Source: Gemmatimonadaceae bacterium (GTDB lineage: Bacteria; Gemmatimonadota; Gemmatimonadetes; Gemmatimonadales; Gemmatimonadaceae). From it: DNA of 64,000 nt. Location of the stretch: NCBI GenBank assembly GCA_020852815.1, contig JADZAN010000001.1, positions 62,001 to 126,000 of the forward strand. The letters are read 5' to 3'. The translations under genes and the position numbers were made by a program. This document shows, piece after piece, positions 10,500-19,353 of the stretch. Each line of letters starts with the position of its first letter. Position 1 is the first letter of the stretch. The notes under the pieces were generated by a model. That model was not told the origin of the DNA and did not search any database. It saw only the letters and a list, made by a program, of their open reading frames with translations.

Positions 10500-11741
10500 T
10501 TACTCGGCGTAGCGCCGGACCGCCAGGGCCACGTTGTGGCCGCCGAAGCCCGACGAGTTGCTGATGGCCACGTCCACCGTGCGCTCCACGGCGACGTTAG
10601 GCGTGACGTTGAGGTCGCACTCGGGATCGTGCTCGAACTGGTTGATCGTCGGCGGGACGGTCCCGTGGACGATGGCCAGCGTGCTGACGATGAACTCCAC
10701 CGCACCGGCGGCGCCCAGCATGTGTCCCGTCATGCTCTTGGTCGAGCTGACGTTGAGCGCGTCGGCGTGTGTCCCGAACACCGCGCGAATGCCGCGGATC
10801 TCGTTGGAGTCGTTGAGCGGGGTGGAGGTGCCGTGCGCGTTCACGTACTGCACCTGCTCCGCCCCCAGGCCGCCGTCCTTGAGGGCGCGGCGCATGGCGC
10901 GCTGCAACCCCTCGTGGTCCTCCGGCTGCCCGGTGATGTGATAGGCATCGCCCGTGGCGCCGTACCCGCTCACCTCGCCGTAGATGCGGGCGCCACGACG
11001 GCGCGCGTGCTCCAGTTCCTCCAACACGACAATGCCGGCGCCTTCGCCCATCACGAAGCCGTCACGTCCCTTGTCGAACGGGCGCGACGCGGTGGCCGGG
11101 TCGTCGTTACGCTCGGAGAGCGCCGTCATGTTGGCGAAACCGCCAATCGACATCGGCGTCACCGCCGCCTCGGCACCGCCGGCGATGATGATGTCGGCGT
11201 CGCCGTGCTGGATGGCACGAAACGCCTCGCCGATCGCGTGCGCGCTCGATGCGCAGGCCGACACGGTGCCGTAGTTCGGTCCCTTGGCGCCGAAGCGCAT
11301 CGAGACGATCCCGGCGGCCATGTCGGAGATGAACATCGGGATGAAGAACGGGGAGATCTTGCTTGGCCCCCGCTCCCGATACACGTCGTGCTGTTCCTCG
11401 AACACGCGGATGCCGCCGATCCCGGAGCCGATGATGACGCCCGTGTCCTCGGGAACGAAGCCTCCCTCGGACAAACCGGCGTCCTGCATCGCCTGCACCG
11501 CCGCCGCCAGCGCGTATTGCGCGTAGACGTCGTTGCGCTTGGCTTCCTTCCGGTCCATGTACAGCCCGGGATCGAACCCCTTCACCTCACAGGCAAAGCG
11601 CACCTTGAAGTGCGTGGCGTCGAAGCGGGTGATCGGTCCAGCGCCCGACGTGCCCGCGACCAGCGCGCGCCACGTCGTCGCCACATCGTTGCCGACCGGC
11701 GTGATGGCCCCGAGGCCCGTGACGACGACTCGACGCCGCAT
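10500..11741 (-). CDS. fabF: 3-oxoacyl-ACP synthase II (KASII)
   Basis: FabF elongates acyl-ACP by condensing it with malonyl-ACP in type II fatty acid synthesis. The 413-residue protein has the thiolase-fold triad: Cys163 in TVSACASSAHA, and His residues in YVNAHGTSTPLND (about 305) and KSMTGHMLGAAG (about 341). The N-terminus RRVVVTGLGAITPVGND is typical. Its start touches the acpP stop (TAATG), so synthase and carrier are coupled. It is the last clear fatty-acid gene of the operon before the mqn genes. Confidence 0.97.
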   Translation of the reverse strand: MRRRVVVTGLGAITPVGNDVATTWRALVAGTSGAGPITRFDATHFKVRFACEVKGFDPGLYMDRKEAKRNDVYAQYALAAAVQAMQDAGLSEGGFVPEDTGVIIGSGIGGIRVFEEQHDVYRERGPSKISPFFIPMFISDMAAGIVSMRFGAKGPNYGTVSACASSAHAIGEAFRAIQHGDADIIIAGGAEAAVTPMSIGGFANMTALSERNDDPATASRPFDKGRDGFVMGEGAGIVVLEELEHARRRGARIYGEVSGYGATGDAYHITGQPEDHEGLQRAMRRALKDGGLGAEQVQYVNAHGTSTPLNDSNEIRGIRAVFGTHADALNVSSTKSMTGHMLGAAGAVEFIVSTLAIVHGTVPPTINQFEHDPECDLNVTPNVAVERTVDVAISNSSGFGGHNVALAVRRYAE

Positions 11742-11980
11742 TACGCGCTGACCTTCTCCTTCAGGTAGCCCAGGGCATCACCGACCGTGCGCAGCTTCTC
11801 GGCGTCCTCGTCCGGGATGTCGATGTTGAATTCCTTCTCGAACTCCATGACGAGTTCGACGATGTCGAGGCTGTCCGCGCCAAGGTCCTCGATGAAGCTG
11901 GCCTCGTTCGTGAGCTTCTCGCGCTCGACGCCCAACTCCTTCTCGATGATGTCTTTGACCTTCTCGCTCAGGTCGGCCAT
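11741..11980 (-). CDS. acpP: Acyl carrier protein
   Basis: A 79-residue acidic carrier protein that holds growing acyl chains on a phosphopantetheine arm. The attachment Ser37 sits in the conserved [12 protein letters not shown]; the flanks [19 protein letters not shown] and [18 protein letters not shown] match the family throughout. It lies between fabG (68 bases upstream) and fabF (overlapping stop/start), the usual place. The 68-base gap could hold an extra promoter, as is common for highly expressed acpP; a possible -10 TATCTT lies there, but I see no convincing -35. Confidence 0.98.
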   Translation of the reverse strand: MADLSEKVKDIIEKELGVEREKLTNEASFIEDLGADSLDIVELVMEFEKEFNIDIPDEDAEKLRTVGDALGYLKEKVSA

Positions 11981-12048
11981 GACCGGGTCCTCTGGGTAAG
12001 TGCGTTGATGGTGGTGGGACGGGAAAAGATAAGCGAAGTGCGTGTGGG

Positions 12049-12786
12049 TTACATCACCAGCCCGCCGTCGACCACGAGGACCTGCCCCGTGATGTAGGCG
12101 GCCCGGTCCGAGGCCAGGAAGGTGACCACGCTGGCGATGTCGTCCGGGCTCCCCAGTCGTTCCAGCGGGATCTGGGCGCTCATCGCCGTGCGCGCCTCGG
12201 GTGTCATCGCCGCCGTCATGTCGGTTTCGATGAAGCCGGGGGCGACCACGTTGGCCAGGACGCCGCGCGAGGCAAACTCCCTGGCCACCGACTTGGTGAG
12301 CCCGATGAGCCCCGCCTTGCTCGCGGCATAGTTGCTCTGCCCCTTGTTGCCGATGATGCCGACGACGCTGGCGATGTTGATGATGCGCCCCCAGCGCTTC
12401 TTCATCATCCCGCGCACCGCGGCGCGGGTGGTGGCGAAGGCACTGCGCAGGTTGGCGTCGATCACCGTGTCCCAGTCGTCGTCCTTGAGACGCAGCATGA
12501 TGTTGTCGCGCGTGAGGCCGGCGTTGTTGACGAGGATGTCGATCCCGCCGAATGCCTTCTCCACCGCGTCGACCAGCACATTCACCTGCGCCACGTCGCT
12601 GACGTCACAGGCAAAGCCCTGAGCGCCGTTCCCCACCTCGGCGGCCACCGCGTCGGCCCGCGCCTGGTCGCGTCCCACGATCGCCACGCGGGCGCCGGCG
12701 TCGCGCAGCGACTGCGCAATGGCGCGCCCGATGCCGCGCGTGCTCCCCGTCACCAGCGCGCTCTTTCCCGTTAGGTCGATCTGCAT
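12049..12786 (-). CDS. fabG: 3-oxoacyl-ACP reductase
   Basis: FabG reduces 3-oxoacyl-ACP with NADPH. The true start is ATG 12786 ([20 protein letters not shown]), which overlaps the fabD stop (TGATG); a longer in-frame reading runs inside fabD and is not real. The 245-residue SDR protein has the Rossmann motif [10 protein letters not shown] (14-23), NNAG in [12 protein letters not shown], and the catalytic Ser, Tyr and Lys in IASVVG and NYAASKAGL. The end [15 protein letters not shown] is typical. Confidence 0.97.
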   Translation of the reverse strand: MQIDLTGKSALVTGSTRGIGRAIAQSLRDAGARVAIVGRDQARADAVAAEVGNGAQGFACDVSDVAQVNVLVDAVEKAFGGIDILVNNAGLTRDNIMLRLKDDDWDTVIDANLRSAFATTRAAVRGMMKKRWGRIINIASVVGIIGNKGQSNYAASKAGLIGLTKSVAREFASRGVLANVVAPGFIETDMTAAMTPEARTAMSAQIPLERLGSPDDIASVVTFLASDRAAYITGQVLVVDGGLVM

Positions 12787-13730
12787 CACGCCACCCTGGC
12801 AAGGAGTTGTTCCACGTCGGCCGCCGTTCCGCAGGGCGCGGTGGCGACGGTCGGGGCGATCTTCCTGACCAATCCGGCAAGGACCGTCCCCGGCCCCAAC
12901 TCGACGAAGAGTGCGTCGGGATGGGCCGCCGCGAGTCGCTCGACCAGCTCCGTCCAGCGAACCGGCGCCGTCAGCTGCTCGAGGCAGAGACGCTCGGCCG
13001 ACGGCGCGTCGCCCACCACGTCGGCGGTGACGTTCGCATACACGGGCACGAGCGGCGCGACGAAGCCGGCGGCGGCAATCGCCTGCTGCAAGCCATCGCG
13101 CGCCGGGCGCATGAGGGGCGAGTGGAAGGCGCCGCTCACGTTGAGGCGCATGGCGCGCTTGGCGCCGGCCGCCTTGCACAGCGCCATCGCCGCCTCGACA
13201 CCGGCCACCTCACCGGAGATCACGACCTGTCCCGGGGCGTTGTAGTTGGCGGGGACCACCTCGCCGCCGTCGGGAGCGGCGCTGGCGCGCCGGCAGATCT
13301 CGTCGACCGACTCGGTCATGTCGCCAAGAATTGCCGCCATCGCCCCGGGGCGCGCCACGCCGGTCTCGGCCATCAGGCGCCCGCGCTCGCGTACGAGGCG
13401 CACCGCGGCCGGGAGCGTCAGCGACCCGGCGGCGTGGTAGGCGGTGAACTCGCCTAACGAATGCCCGGCGGCGGCGCGCACCTTCCCGGCCAGCGCGCTC
13501 GCCACCACGGCCCACGCGGCCGCGCCGTGCGTCAACAGCGCGGGCTGCGCGTTGGCCGTCAGCGTGAGCGTCTCGGCCGGCCCGTCGAAGCACAACGTTG
13601 ACAGCGACTCGCCCAGTGCCTCGTCGGCAGCTGCAAACACTTCACGCGCGCGCGGAAAGGCGTCCACGAGCTCCTTTCCCATCCCCGGCTTCTGCGATCC
13701 CTGGCCGGGAAACAGCAGGACGACATCCAT
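12786..13730 (-). CDS. fabD: Malonyl-CoA:ACP transacylase
   Basis: FabD moves malonyl groups from CoA to ACP, supplying extender units. The 314-residue protein starts MDVVLLFPGQGSQKPGMGKE, with the nucleophile Ser91 in AAGHSLGEFTAY, then VSGAFHSPLM with the catalytic His and FVELGPGTVLAGL near the end. It is six bases after fabH and overlaps fabG. The nucleophile codon is followed by TTA GGC and lies inside one of the recurrent GCCTAACG octamers (13452). Confidence 0.97.
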   Translation of the reverse strand: MDVVLLFPGQGSQKPGMGKELVDAFPRAREVFAAADEALGESLSTLCFDGPAETLTLTANAQPALLTHGAAAWAVVASALAGKVRAAAGHSLGEFTAYHAAGSLTLPAAVRLVRERGRLMAETGVARPGAMAAILGDMTESVDEICRRASAAPDGGEVVPANYNAPGQVVISGEVAGVEAAMALCKAAGAKRAMRLNVSGAFHSPLMRPARDGLQQAIAAAGFVAPLVPVYANVTADVVGDAPSAERLCLEQLTAPVRWTELVERLAAAHPDALFVELGPGTVLAGLVRKIAPTVATAPCGTAADVEQLLARVA

Positions 13731-13736
13731 AAGACC

Positions 13737-14726
13737 CTAGAAGCGGATAACCAGCGAGGCCCAGGTAAAGCCCGCGCCAAAGGCGACGAGCAGGACGTTC
13801 ATCCCCTCCGTGATGCGCCCGCTCTGCATCGCTTCCTCGAGCGCGATGGGGACAGACGCCGAGGAGGTATTCCCGTAGCGGTCCACGTTCACGTAGACCT
13901 TCTCCATCGGGATCCCGGCATGCTTGGCCGTTGCCTCGATGATGCGGATGTTGGCCTGGTGCGGGATCATCACGTCGATCTCCGCTCCCGTGAGCCTGGC
14001 CCGATCCAGCGCGTGGTCGGCCGCTTCGGACATCGAGCGCACCGCGTGCTTGAAGACCTCGCGCCCCTCCATCTTCACGTAGAACGAGCGGTCGTCGAGT
14101 ACGTGCTGGTCGAACGGGTGCGCCGCACCGCCGGCGGGGCGATACAGGAGTTCCGCCAGACGCCCGTCGGTACGCATGAAGCTCGACAGGATTCCCTTCG
14201 TTCCGTCGGACTTCTTGAGCACGGCGGCCCCCGACCCGTCCCCAAACAAGACGCACGTCGAGCGATCCTTCCAGTCGACGATGGTGGTGAGCTTCTCGGT
14301 CCCGATCACCAGCGCCGTCTCGGCGCTCCCGGCCTGCATGAGCCCTTCGGCGACGATCAGGCCGTAGAGGAACGACGAACATGCCGCCATCACGTCGAAG
14401 GCTGCGGCGCGCGTGGCCCCCAGCTCCGCCTGCACATCGACCGCGGTGGACGGGAGGAGCCGATCGGGCGAGGCCGTGCCCAGCACGATGAGGTCGAGCT
14501 CTCCCGCCGTGACGCCGGCGCGCTCCATGGCCACGCGTGAGGCCGCAGATGCCATGGTGCGGTTGGTCTCGGCGGCGGCGGCCACGTGTCGTTCGCGGAT
14601 GCCCGTGCGCTGGACGATCCACTCGTCGTCGGTCTGCAGCCCGAGCTCGGCGAACTCCGCGTTCTTCATGACCCGCGGCGGCGCGTACTTGCCGACGCCG
14701 GCGAGGTAGGCAATGGGGCGCTTCAC
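13737..14726 (-). CDS. fabH: 3-oxoacyl-ACP synthase III (KASIII)
   Basis: FabH starts fatty-acid chains by condensing an acyl-CoA primer with malonyl-ACP; its specificity sets branched versus straight chains, which cannot be judged here. The 329-residue protein has Cys116 in DVMAACSSFLYGL, His in IPHQANIRIIEA and Asn in DRYGNTSSASVP. It overlaps the plsX stop by four bases (ATGA) and precedes fabD by six, in the common plsX-fabH-fabD-fabG-acpP-fabF order. Confidence 0.97.
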   Translation of the reverse strand: MKRPIAYLAGVGKYAPPRVMKNAEFAELGLQTDDEWIVQRTGIRERHVAAAAETNRTMASAASRVAMERAGVTAGELDLIVLGTASPDRLLPSTAVDVQAELGATRAAAFDVMAACSSFLYGLIVAEGLMQAGSAETALVIGTEKLTTIVDWKDRSTCVLFGDGSGAAVLKKSDGTKGILSSFMRTDGRLAELLYRPAGGAAHPFDQHVLDDRSFYVKMEGREVFKHAVRSMSEAADHALDRARLTGAEIDVMIPHQANIRIIEATAKHAGIPMEKVYVNVDRYGNTSSASVPIALEEAMQSGRITEGMNVLLVAFGAGFTWASLVIRF

Positions 14727-15751
14727 GCGGCGCTGCCCGCCTGCTCGTTCTCCGTCAGGCGCCGTCCGATGTGATCATTCATGCGGGTCTCCACCGCCCG
14801 CAACGCCACCTTGATCGCGCTCGTGATGGCTCGCGGGTTCGACTTGCCATGCGAGATGATGGACACGCCCTTCACGCCGAGCAGCGGCGCGCCCCCGTGC
14901 TCCGAATAATCGAGGTGCTTGAACGTCGCCGCCAGCTGCTCCTTGGAGAGACCCGCGCTGCGGGCGACCATGTTGATCAGCGTGGGGGCGATTGCCTCGT
15001 AGAACTTGAGGAGCGCGTTGCCGACAAAGCCGTCGCAGACCACGACGTCGATGGCGCCACGATCGCTGCGCCCCAGGGGGATGTCGCGCCCCTCCACGTT
15101 CCCGTGGAAGTTGAGCCCCGAGCGCAGGAGGAGCTGATGTGCTTCCTTCACCGCGACGTTCCCCTTTTCCGGTTCCTCGCCAATGCTCAGCAGCCCGATG
15201 GACGGGTTGGTGCGCCCCAGCATGTCCTCGGCGTACACGGCACCCAGCCGGGCAAACTGCACGAGTTCCTGCGGGGAGCAATCGACGTTGGCCCCGGAAT
15301 CGAGGACGACGACCGACTGCGCGGCGGTGGGGAAGACCGTGCTGATGGCTGGGCGGGAGAGCCCGGGGTGCAGCCGGAGGATGAGCGTCGAGATGGCCAT
15401 CTGCGCCCCCGTATTGCCGGCGGAGACGAAGGCCTCGGACTCTCCATCGACCTGGAGCTTGAGCCCGACGTGCATCGAGCTGTTCGGCTTGCCGCGAATG
15501 ACCGCCGATGGCTTCTCCCCCATCTCGATGATGTCCGAGGCTTCGATGATGTCGAGGCGATCGGCGTGGGGGGCCATCCCCGCATGGGCGCCCGAGAGCG
15601 CCTCGTCGAGCGCCCGTCGGATGACCGACGGGATGCCGACGAGTTGGAGGCGGTGCGAGGGATCGAGTTCGGCGAGGGCCAGGAGCGCCCCCGCGACGGG
15701 TGCGGAGGGGGCGAAGTCGCCCCCCATCGCGTCAAGCGCGATGCGCGCCAA
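14723..15751 (-). CDS. plsX: Phosphate acyltransferase
   Basis: PlsX converts acyl-ACP to acyl-phosphate, the donor for glycerol-3-phosphate acylation by PlsY. The 342-residue protein begins MARIALDAMGGDFAPSAPVA and has ASDIIEMGEKPSAVIRGKPN, SAGNTGAQMA, LDSGANVDC and VVCDGFVGNALLKF, all family marks. It follows rpmF by two bases and overlaps fabH. The pairing with rpmF links membrane lipid supply to ribosome production in many bacteria. Confidence 0.97.
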   Translation of the reverse strand: MARIALDAMGGDFAPSAPVAGALLALAELDPSHRLQLVGIPSVIRRALDEALSGAHAGMAPHADRLDIIEASDIIEMGEKPSAVIRGKPNSSMHVGLKLQVDGESEAFVSAGNTGAQMAISTLILRLHPGLSRPAISTVFPTAAQSVVVLDSGANVDCSPQELVQFARLGAVYAEDMLGRTNPSIGLLSIGEEPEKGNVAVKEAHQLLLRSGLNFHGNVEGRDIPLGRSDRGAIDVVVCDGFVGNALLKFYEAIAPTLINMVARSAGLSKEQLAATFKHLDYSEHGGAPLLGVKGVSIISHGKSNPRAITSAIKVALRAVETRMNDHIGRRLTENEQAGSAA

Positions 15752-15753
15752 GG

Positions 15754-15936
15754 TTACGCTTCCTGCGCTTCGACTCGCTGCTCACCCGCGTAGTACCCGC
15801 ACTCCGCGCAGACGCGATGCGGGCGCTTCATGCTCCCGCAGCGCGGGCAGCTCTGGATGGCGATCGCCGGGGCGACCTTGTGCGTGTTGCGCGCGCGCTT
15901 CCGGCGCTTGGAGGTACGTCGCTTGGGGACGGCCAT
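15754..15936 (-). CDS. rpmF: 50S ribosomal protein L32
   Basis: A 60-residue ribosomal protein of the large subunit. It starts MAVPKRRTSKRRKRARNTHK, the canonical basic N-terminus, followed by a zinc ribbon CPRCGSMKRPHRVCAECGYY with four cysteines, so this is the zinc-binding form. It lies 30 bases after the DUF177 gene and 2 bases before plsX, the very common DUF177-rpmF-plsX order. Confidence 0.98.
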   Translation of the reverse strand: MAVPKRRTSKRRKRARNTHKVAPAIAIQSCPRCGSMKRPHRVCAECGYYAGEQRVEAQEA

Positions 15937-15966
15937 GGGACTATCGTCTCGAAGAAAGTGATCCGC

Positions 15967-16476
15967 CTAACGTGCCGACTCGTCCAGCGAGCGCAGCGCA
16001 TCCCAGCGGGGATCTTGCACCTGGGCGCAGCGGCACGCCCCGGCGTTCAGGTCGGCGCCGCATTGCGGACACAACCCCTTGCAGTCCTCCTTGCACACCA
16101 CGAGCGCGGGGACGGCCAGCAGCCATTCCTCACGGATCGCGGGGCGAAGGTCCAGGTCGTGTTCGCGGGCGTCGATGGGGTACACATCGGGGTCGTCCTC
16201 GTCCTCGCCCCCCGACTCGGCGAACAGCACGTGCACGTCCTCCGCCACCGGCGTCTCCACGTCGACCAGGCACCGACGGCAGGAGTCGCGCGCGACCCCC
16301 GACAAGTGCCCGCTGAAGTAGAACCGTTCCGACCCCGCGCTCGACAGGCGCCCCGTCACGTGCACTCCGTGGACGGGACGCGCGTCGCCTTCGAGCCAGA
16401 CCGGATCGTTACCGGGAAGCACGCCATCGACGCGGGCCGCCTGGCTTTCCAAGGTTCGAAGGTCAAAGGACAGCAT
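15967..16476 (-). CDS. DUF177 (YceD-like) protein
   Basis: A 169-residue DUF177 protein. In plants and bacteria relatives are linked to 23S rRNA accumulation, and the gene nearly always precedes rpmF; the molecular role is unsettled. Visible features are SCRRCLVDVETPVAEDVHVLF, an acidic stretch GGEDEDDPDVYPID, and a C-terminal cysteine set CKEDCKGLCPQCGADLNAG plus CRC that looks metal-binding. It is the first gene of the lipid operon. Its ATG lies directly at the edge of an 11-bp inverted repeat that overlaps a good promoter, so its mRNA may start at or within a base or two of the ATG. Confidence 0.88.
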   Translation of the reverse strand: MLSFDLRTLESQAARVDGVLPGNDPVWLEGDARPVHGVHVTGRLSSAGSERFYFSGHLSGVARDSCRRCLVDVETPVAEDVHVLFAESGGEDEDDPDVYPIDAREHDLDLRPAIREEWLLAVPALVVCKEDCKGLCPQCGADLNAGACRCAQVQDPRWDALRSLDESAR

Positions 16477-16504
16477 AGCCCGGCAATTTAGACTTGCCGG
16501 GCTA
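16476..16504. repeat. Perfect 11-bp inverted repeat over promoter and start codon
   Basis: TAGCCCGGCAA and TTGCCGGGCTA flank a 7-base spacer. The repeat covers the predicted -10 box and ends on the first base of the DUF177 ATG. It could be an operator for a dimeric repressor of lipid synthesis, or an RNA hairpin controlling the start codon; the sequence does not decide between these. Confidence 0.85.
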
Positions 16505-16513
16505 GCGTATCAA
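16476..16513 (-). promoter_or_regulatory. Promoter of DUF177-rpmF-plsX-fab operon, possibly leaderless
   Basis: On the minus strand TTGATA (16513-16508) and TAAATT (16490-16485) are separated by exactly 17 bases, with an A-tract (CCAAAAAACA) just upstream resembling an UP element. Only eight bases separate the -10 from the ATG at 16476, so transcription would start at or next to the A of ATG, and no Shine-Dalgarno is present. Prediction by eye only. Confidence 0.55.
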
Positions 16514-16537
16514 GTGGCGATGTTTTTTGGACTTACG

Positions 16538-16567
16538 CCCCTCGCACCACCCCTCCCACCACCCCCC
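16538..16567 (-). other. G-rich tract downstream of ndk
   Basis: The minus strand here carries four G-runs (six, three, four and four G) with spacers of 4, 1 and 8 bases, just after the ndk stop and before the lipid-operon promoter. It nearly fits a quadruplex rule; the last spacer is one base too long. It may help end ndk transcription. No classic terminator is seen in the 123-base gap. Confidence 0.4.
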
Positions 16568-16599
16568 GGCGAGCGCGATCGACCCAGAGCGCCCACCGA

Positions 16600-17019
16600 C
16601 TACAGAATGTCCGACTCGGCGAAGAAGAAGCGCGACTCGCGCGAGGCGTTCTCGTCCGAATCCGACGCGTGAATCGCGTTCCGTTCCTTCGATTCGGCAT
16701 AGAGCTTCCGAACCGTCCCTGCCGCCGCCTCCGCCGGGTCGGTCGCCCCGATCACCTTGCGCAGTTCCGCCACCGCATCACCCCGCTCCAGCACGATCGG
16801 CATGCACTTCCCCGACGTCATGAACGTCACGAGCGACCGGAAGAACGGGCGCTCGCGGTGCACGCCATAGAACTCTTCGGCCTGCGCCGTCGACAGGTGC
16901 ATCACCCGGGCGGCGACGACCGTGAATCCCGCCCCCTCGAGGTGGGCGACGATCTTCCCGGCCTTCCCGACCGCAAAGGCGTCAGGCTTCACGATGGTCA
17001 GCGTACGATTTCCAGCCAT
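16600..17019 (-). CDS. ndk: Nucleoside diphosphate kinase
   Basis: Ndk passes phosphate from ATP to other nucleoside diphosphates through a phosphohistidine. The 139-residue protein has KPDAFAVGKAGKI near the start and the active His117 in RNAIHASDSDENA. Its GGAG Shine-Dalgarno (17030-17027) sits seven bases before the ATG inside a small inverted repeat. It lies downstream of sucC-sucD, a sensible partner because the ligase can make GTP or ATP that Ndk interconverts. Arrays of an 8-bp repeat lie in the 147-base gap upstream. Confidence 0.97.
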   Translation of the reverse strand: MAGNRTLTIVKPDAFAVGKAGKIVAHLEGAGFTVVAARVMHLSTAQAEEFYGVHRERPFFRSLVTFMTSGKCMPIVLERGDAVAELRKVIGATDPAEAAAGTVRKLYAESKERNAIHASDSDENASRESRFFFAESDIL

Positions 17020-17021
17020 TG

Positions 17022-17036
17022 ATAAACTCCGTTTAT
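17022..17036 (-). promoter_or_regulatory. ndk: Hairpin around ndk ribosome binding site
   Basis: ATAAAC and GTTTAT pair perfectly around a three-base loop, and the GGAG ribosome binding site of ndk spans loop and stem. The stem is six pairs, five of them A-U, so it would be weak and could open with temperature or ribosome loading. Function is inference. Confidence 0.5.
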
Positions 17037-17037
17037 A

Positions 17038-17154
17038 GAAGACGAGAGGGCGAGAAGACGAGAAGCTTGCCCCAGCGAAGGCTGGGGACGAGGTAGTAAC
17101 CCCACTTAGGGCTGAGAACGCGCCCCTCCCTCGTCTTCTCGTCTTCTCGTCCTC
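17038..17154. repeat. Inverted pair of 8-bp repeat arrays upstream of ndk
   Basis: Three units on the plus strand read GAAGACGA, GAGGGCGA, GAAGACGA (17038-17061). Facing them are TCGTCTTC, TCGTCTTC, TCGTCCTC (17131-17154). Between them lies a short perfect hairpin, CCCCAGC-GAAG-GCTGGGG (17070-17087). The whole block fills the gap between sucD and ndk and could fold into one long stem. The same unit occurs at 19219, 34153 and 39686. Confidence 0.85.
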
Positions 17155-17166
17155 TGTGAACTGCCC

Positions 17167-18035
17167 CTATTTGAGACGCGCTTTCACGAGTTCCACGAAG
17201 TCGATCGGGCGCTTGGCGACGCCCATCCCCGCGTCCTGGAACGATTGGATCTTCTCGGCGGCCGTACCGGCCGAACCCGAGATGATGGCGCCGGCGTGCC
17301 CCATGCGACGCCCCGGCGGGGCCGTCTGCCCGGCGATGAAGCCGACCACCGGCTTGGTCATGTGCTCCTTCACGAACCGGGCGGCGTCCTGCTCGTCCGT
17401 TCCCCCGATCTCCCCCATCATGCAGACCACCTTGGTCGCCGGATCGGCTTCGAAGGCGGCCAGCGTGTCGATGAAGTTGGTCCCGTTGATCGGGTCACCG
17501 CCGATCCCGACGCACGTCGTCTGGCCAATGCCGGCACGCGTGAGTTGGTAGACGATCTCGTAGGTCAGCGTCCCTGAACGGGAGACGACGCCCACCGGTC
17601 CGGGGGCGCAGATGCGTCCGGGGATGATGCCGACCTTCGATTCCCCGGGCGAGATGAGCCCCGGGCAGTTCGGGCCAAGGAGACGAACGCCCTTCTCCGT
17701 CACGTACGGATAGACGCGCGTCATGTCGAGGACGGGGACGCCCTCGGTGATGGCAACGATGAACTGGACGCCGGCATCGGCCGCCTCGATGATCGCGTCG
17801 GCGGCGAACATCGGCGGGACGTAGATGACGGACGTGTTCGCCCCCGTGGCCTGCACGGCGTCGGCAACCGTGTTGTAGACCGGTACGGTTCCCTCGAACT
17901 TCTGTCCGCCCTTGCCCGGCGTGACGCCGGCAACGATGCGGGTCCCGTACTCGATCATCTGCTTCGTGTGGAACGATCCATCACGTCCCGTGATCCCCTG
18001 CACGACGACGGTCGTGTCCTTTCCGATGAAGACGC

Positions 18036-18039
<4 letters not shown>
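17167..18039 (-). CDS. sucD: Succinate-CoA ligase (ADP/GDP-forming), alpha subunit
   Basis: SucD forms the active succinyl-CoA ligase with SucC, making a nucleoside triphosphate in the TCA cycle. The 290-residue protein has the CoA-binding start [18 protein letters not shown] and the phosphorylated His248 in [28 protein letters not shown] and [12 protein letters not shown] are typical. Its ATG overlaps the sucC stop by four bases. It ends just before the repeat block upstream of ndk. Confidence 0.98.
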
Positions 18040-19181
<1,142 letters not shown>

Positions 19182-19218
19182 GCGATCTCCAACGAGCTAA
19201 AGAGTGGCTGGACGACAA

Positions 19219-19318
19219 AAAGACGAGAAGACGAGGGGAAGAAGGAGCCGGCATCGAGGTCCAGCGCCTCGGCCGAGCGATTGCACCTTCCCGATGGGAC
19301 GTCTTCCCGTCTTCCGCG
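19219..19318. repeat. 8-bp repeat array with inverted partner upstream of sucC
   Basis: Plus strand reads AAAGACGA, GAAGACGA, GGGGAAGA (19219-19242), and a degenerate inverted copy, ACGTCTTCCCGTCTTCC, lies near 19299-19315. On the sucC coding strand this is a pyrimidine-rich run ending about 37 bases before the GTG. It is the second member of the family at 17038, 34153 and 39686. The rest of the 172-base gap shows no gene. Confidence 0.7.
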
Positions 19319-19353
19319 GTACGAAGGCAAGCTAGGGTGCCTCCGGAGGGGGT

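Noticed and set aside
9234-11768. 844-codon plus-strand open frame opposite mqnE and fabF
   Set aside because: High GC keeps antisense frames open. The His/Arg/Asp-rich product has no domain and both opposite genes are certain.
16476-16504. Inverted repeat before DUF177 as an ndk terminator
   Set aside because: It has no T-run on the minus strand, it lies 100 bases after ndk and it overlaps a good promoter and an ATG, so operator or start-codon control is more likely.
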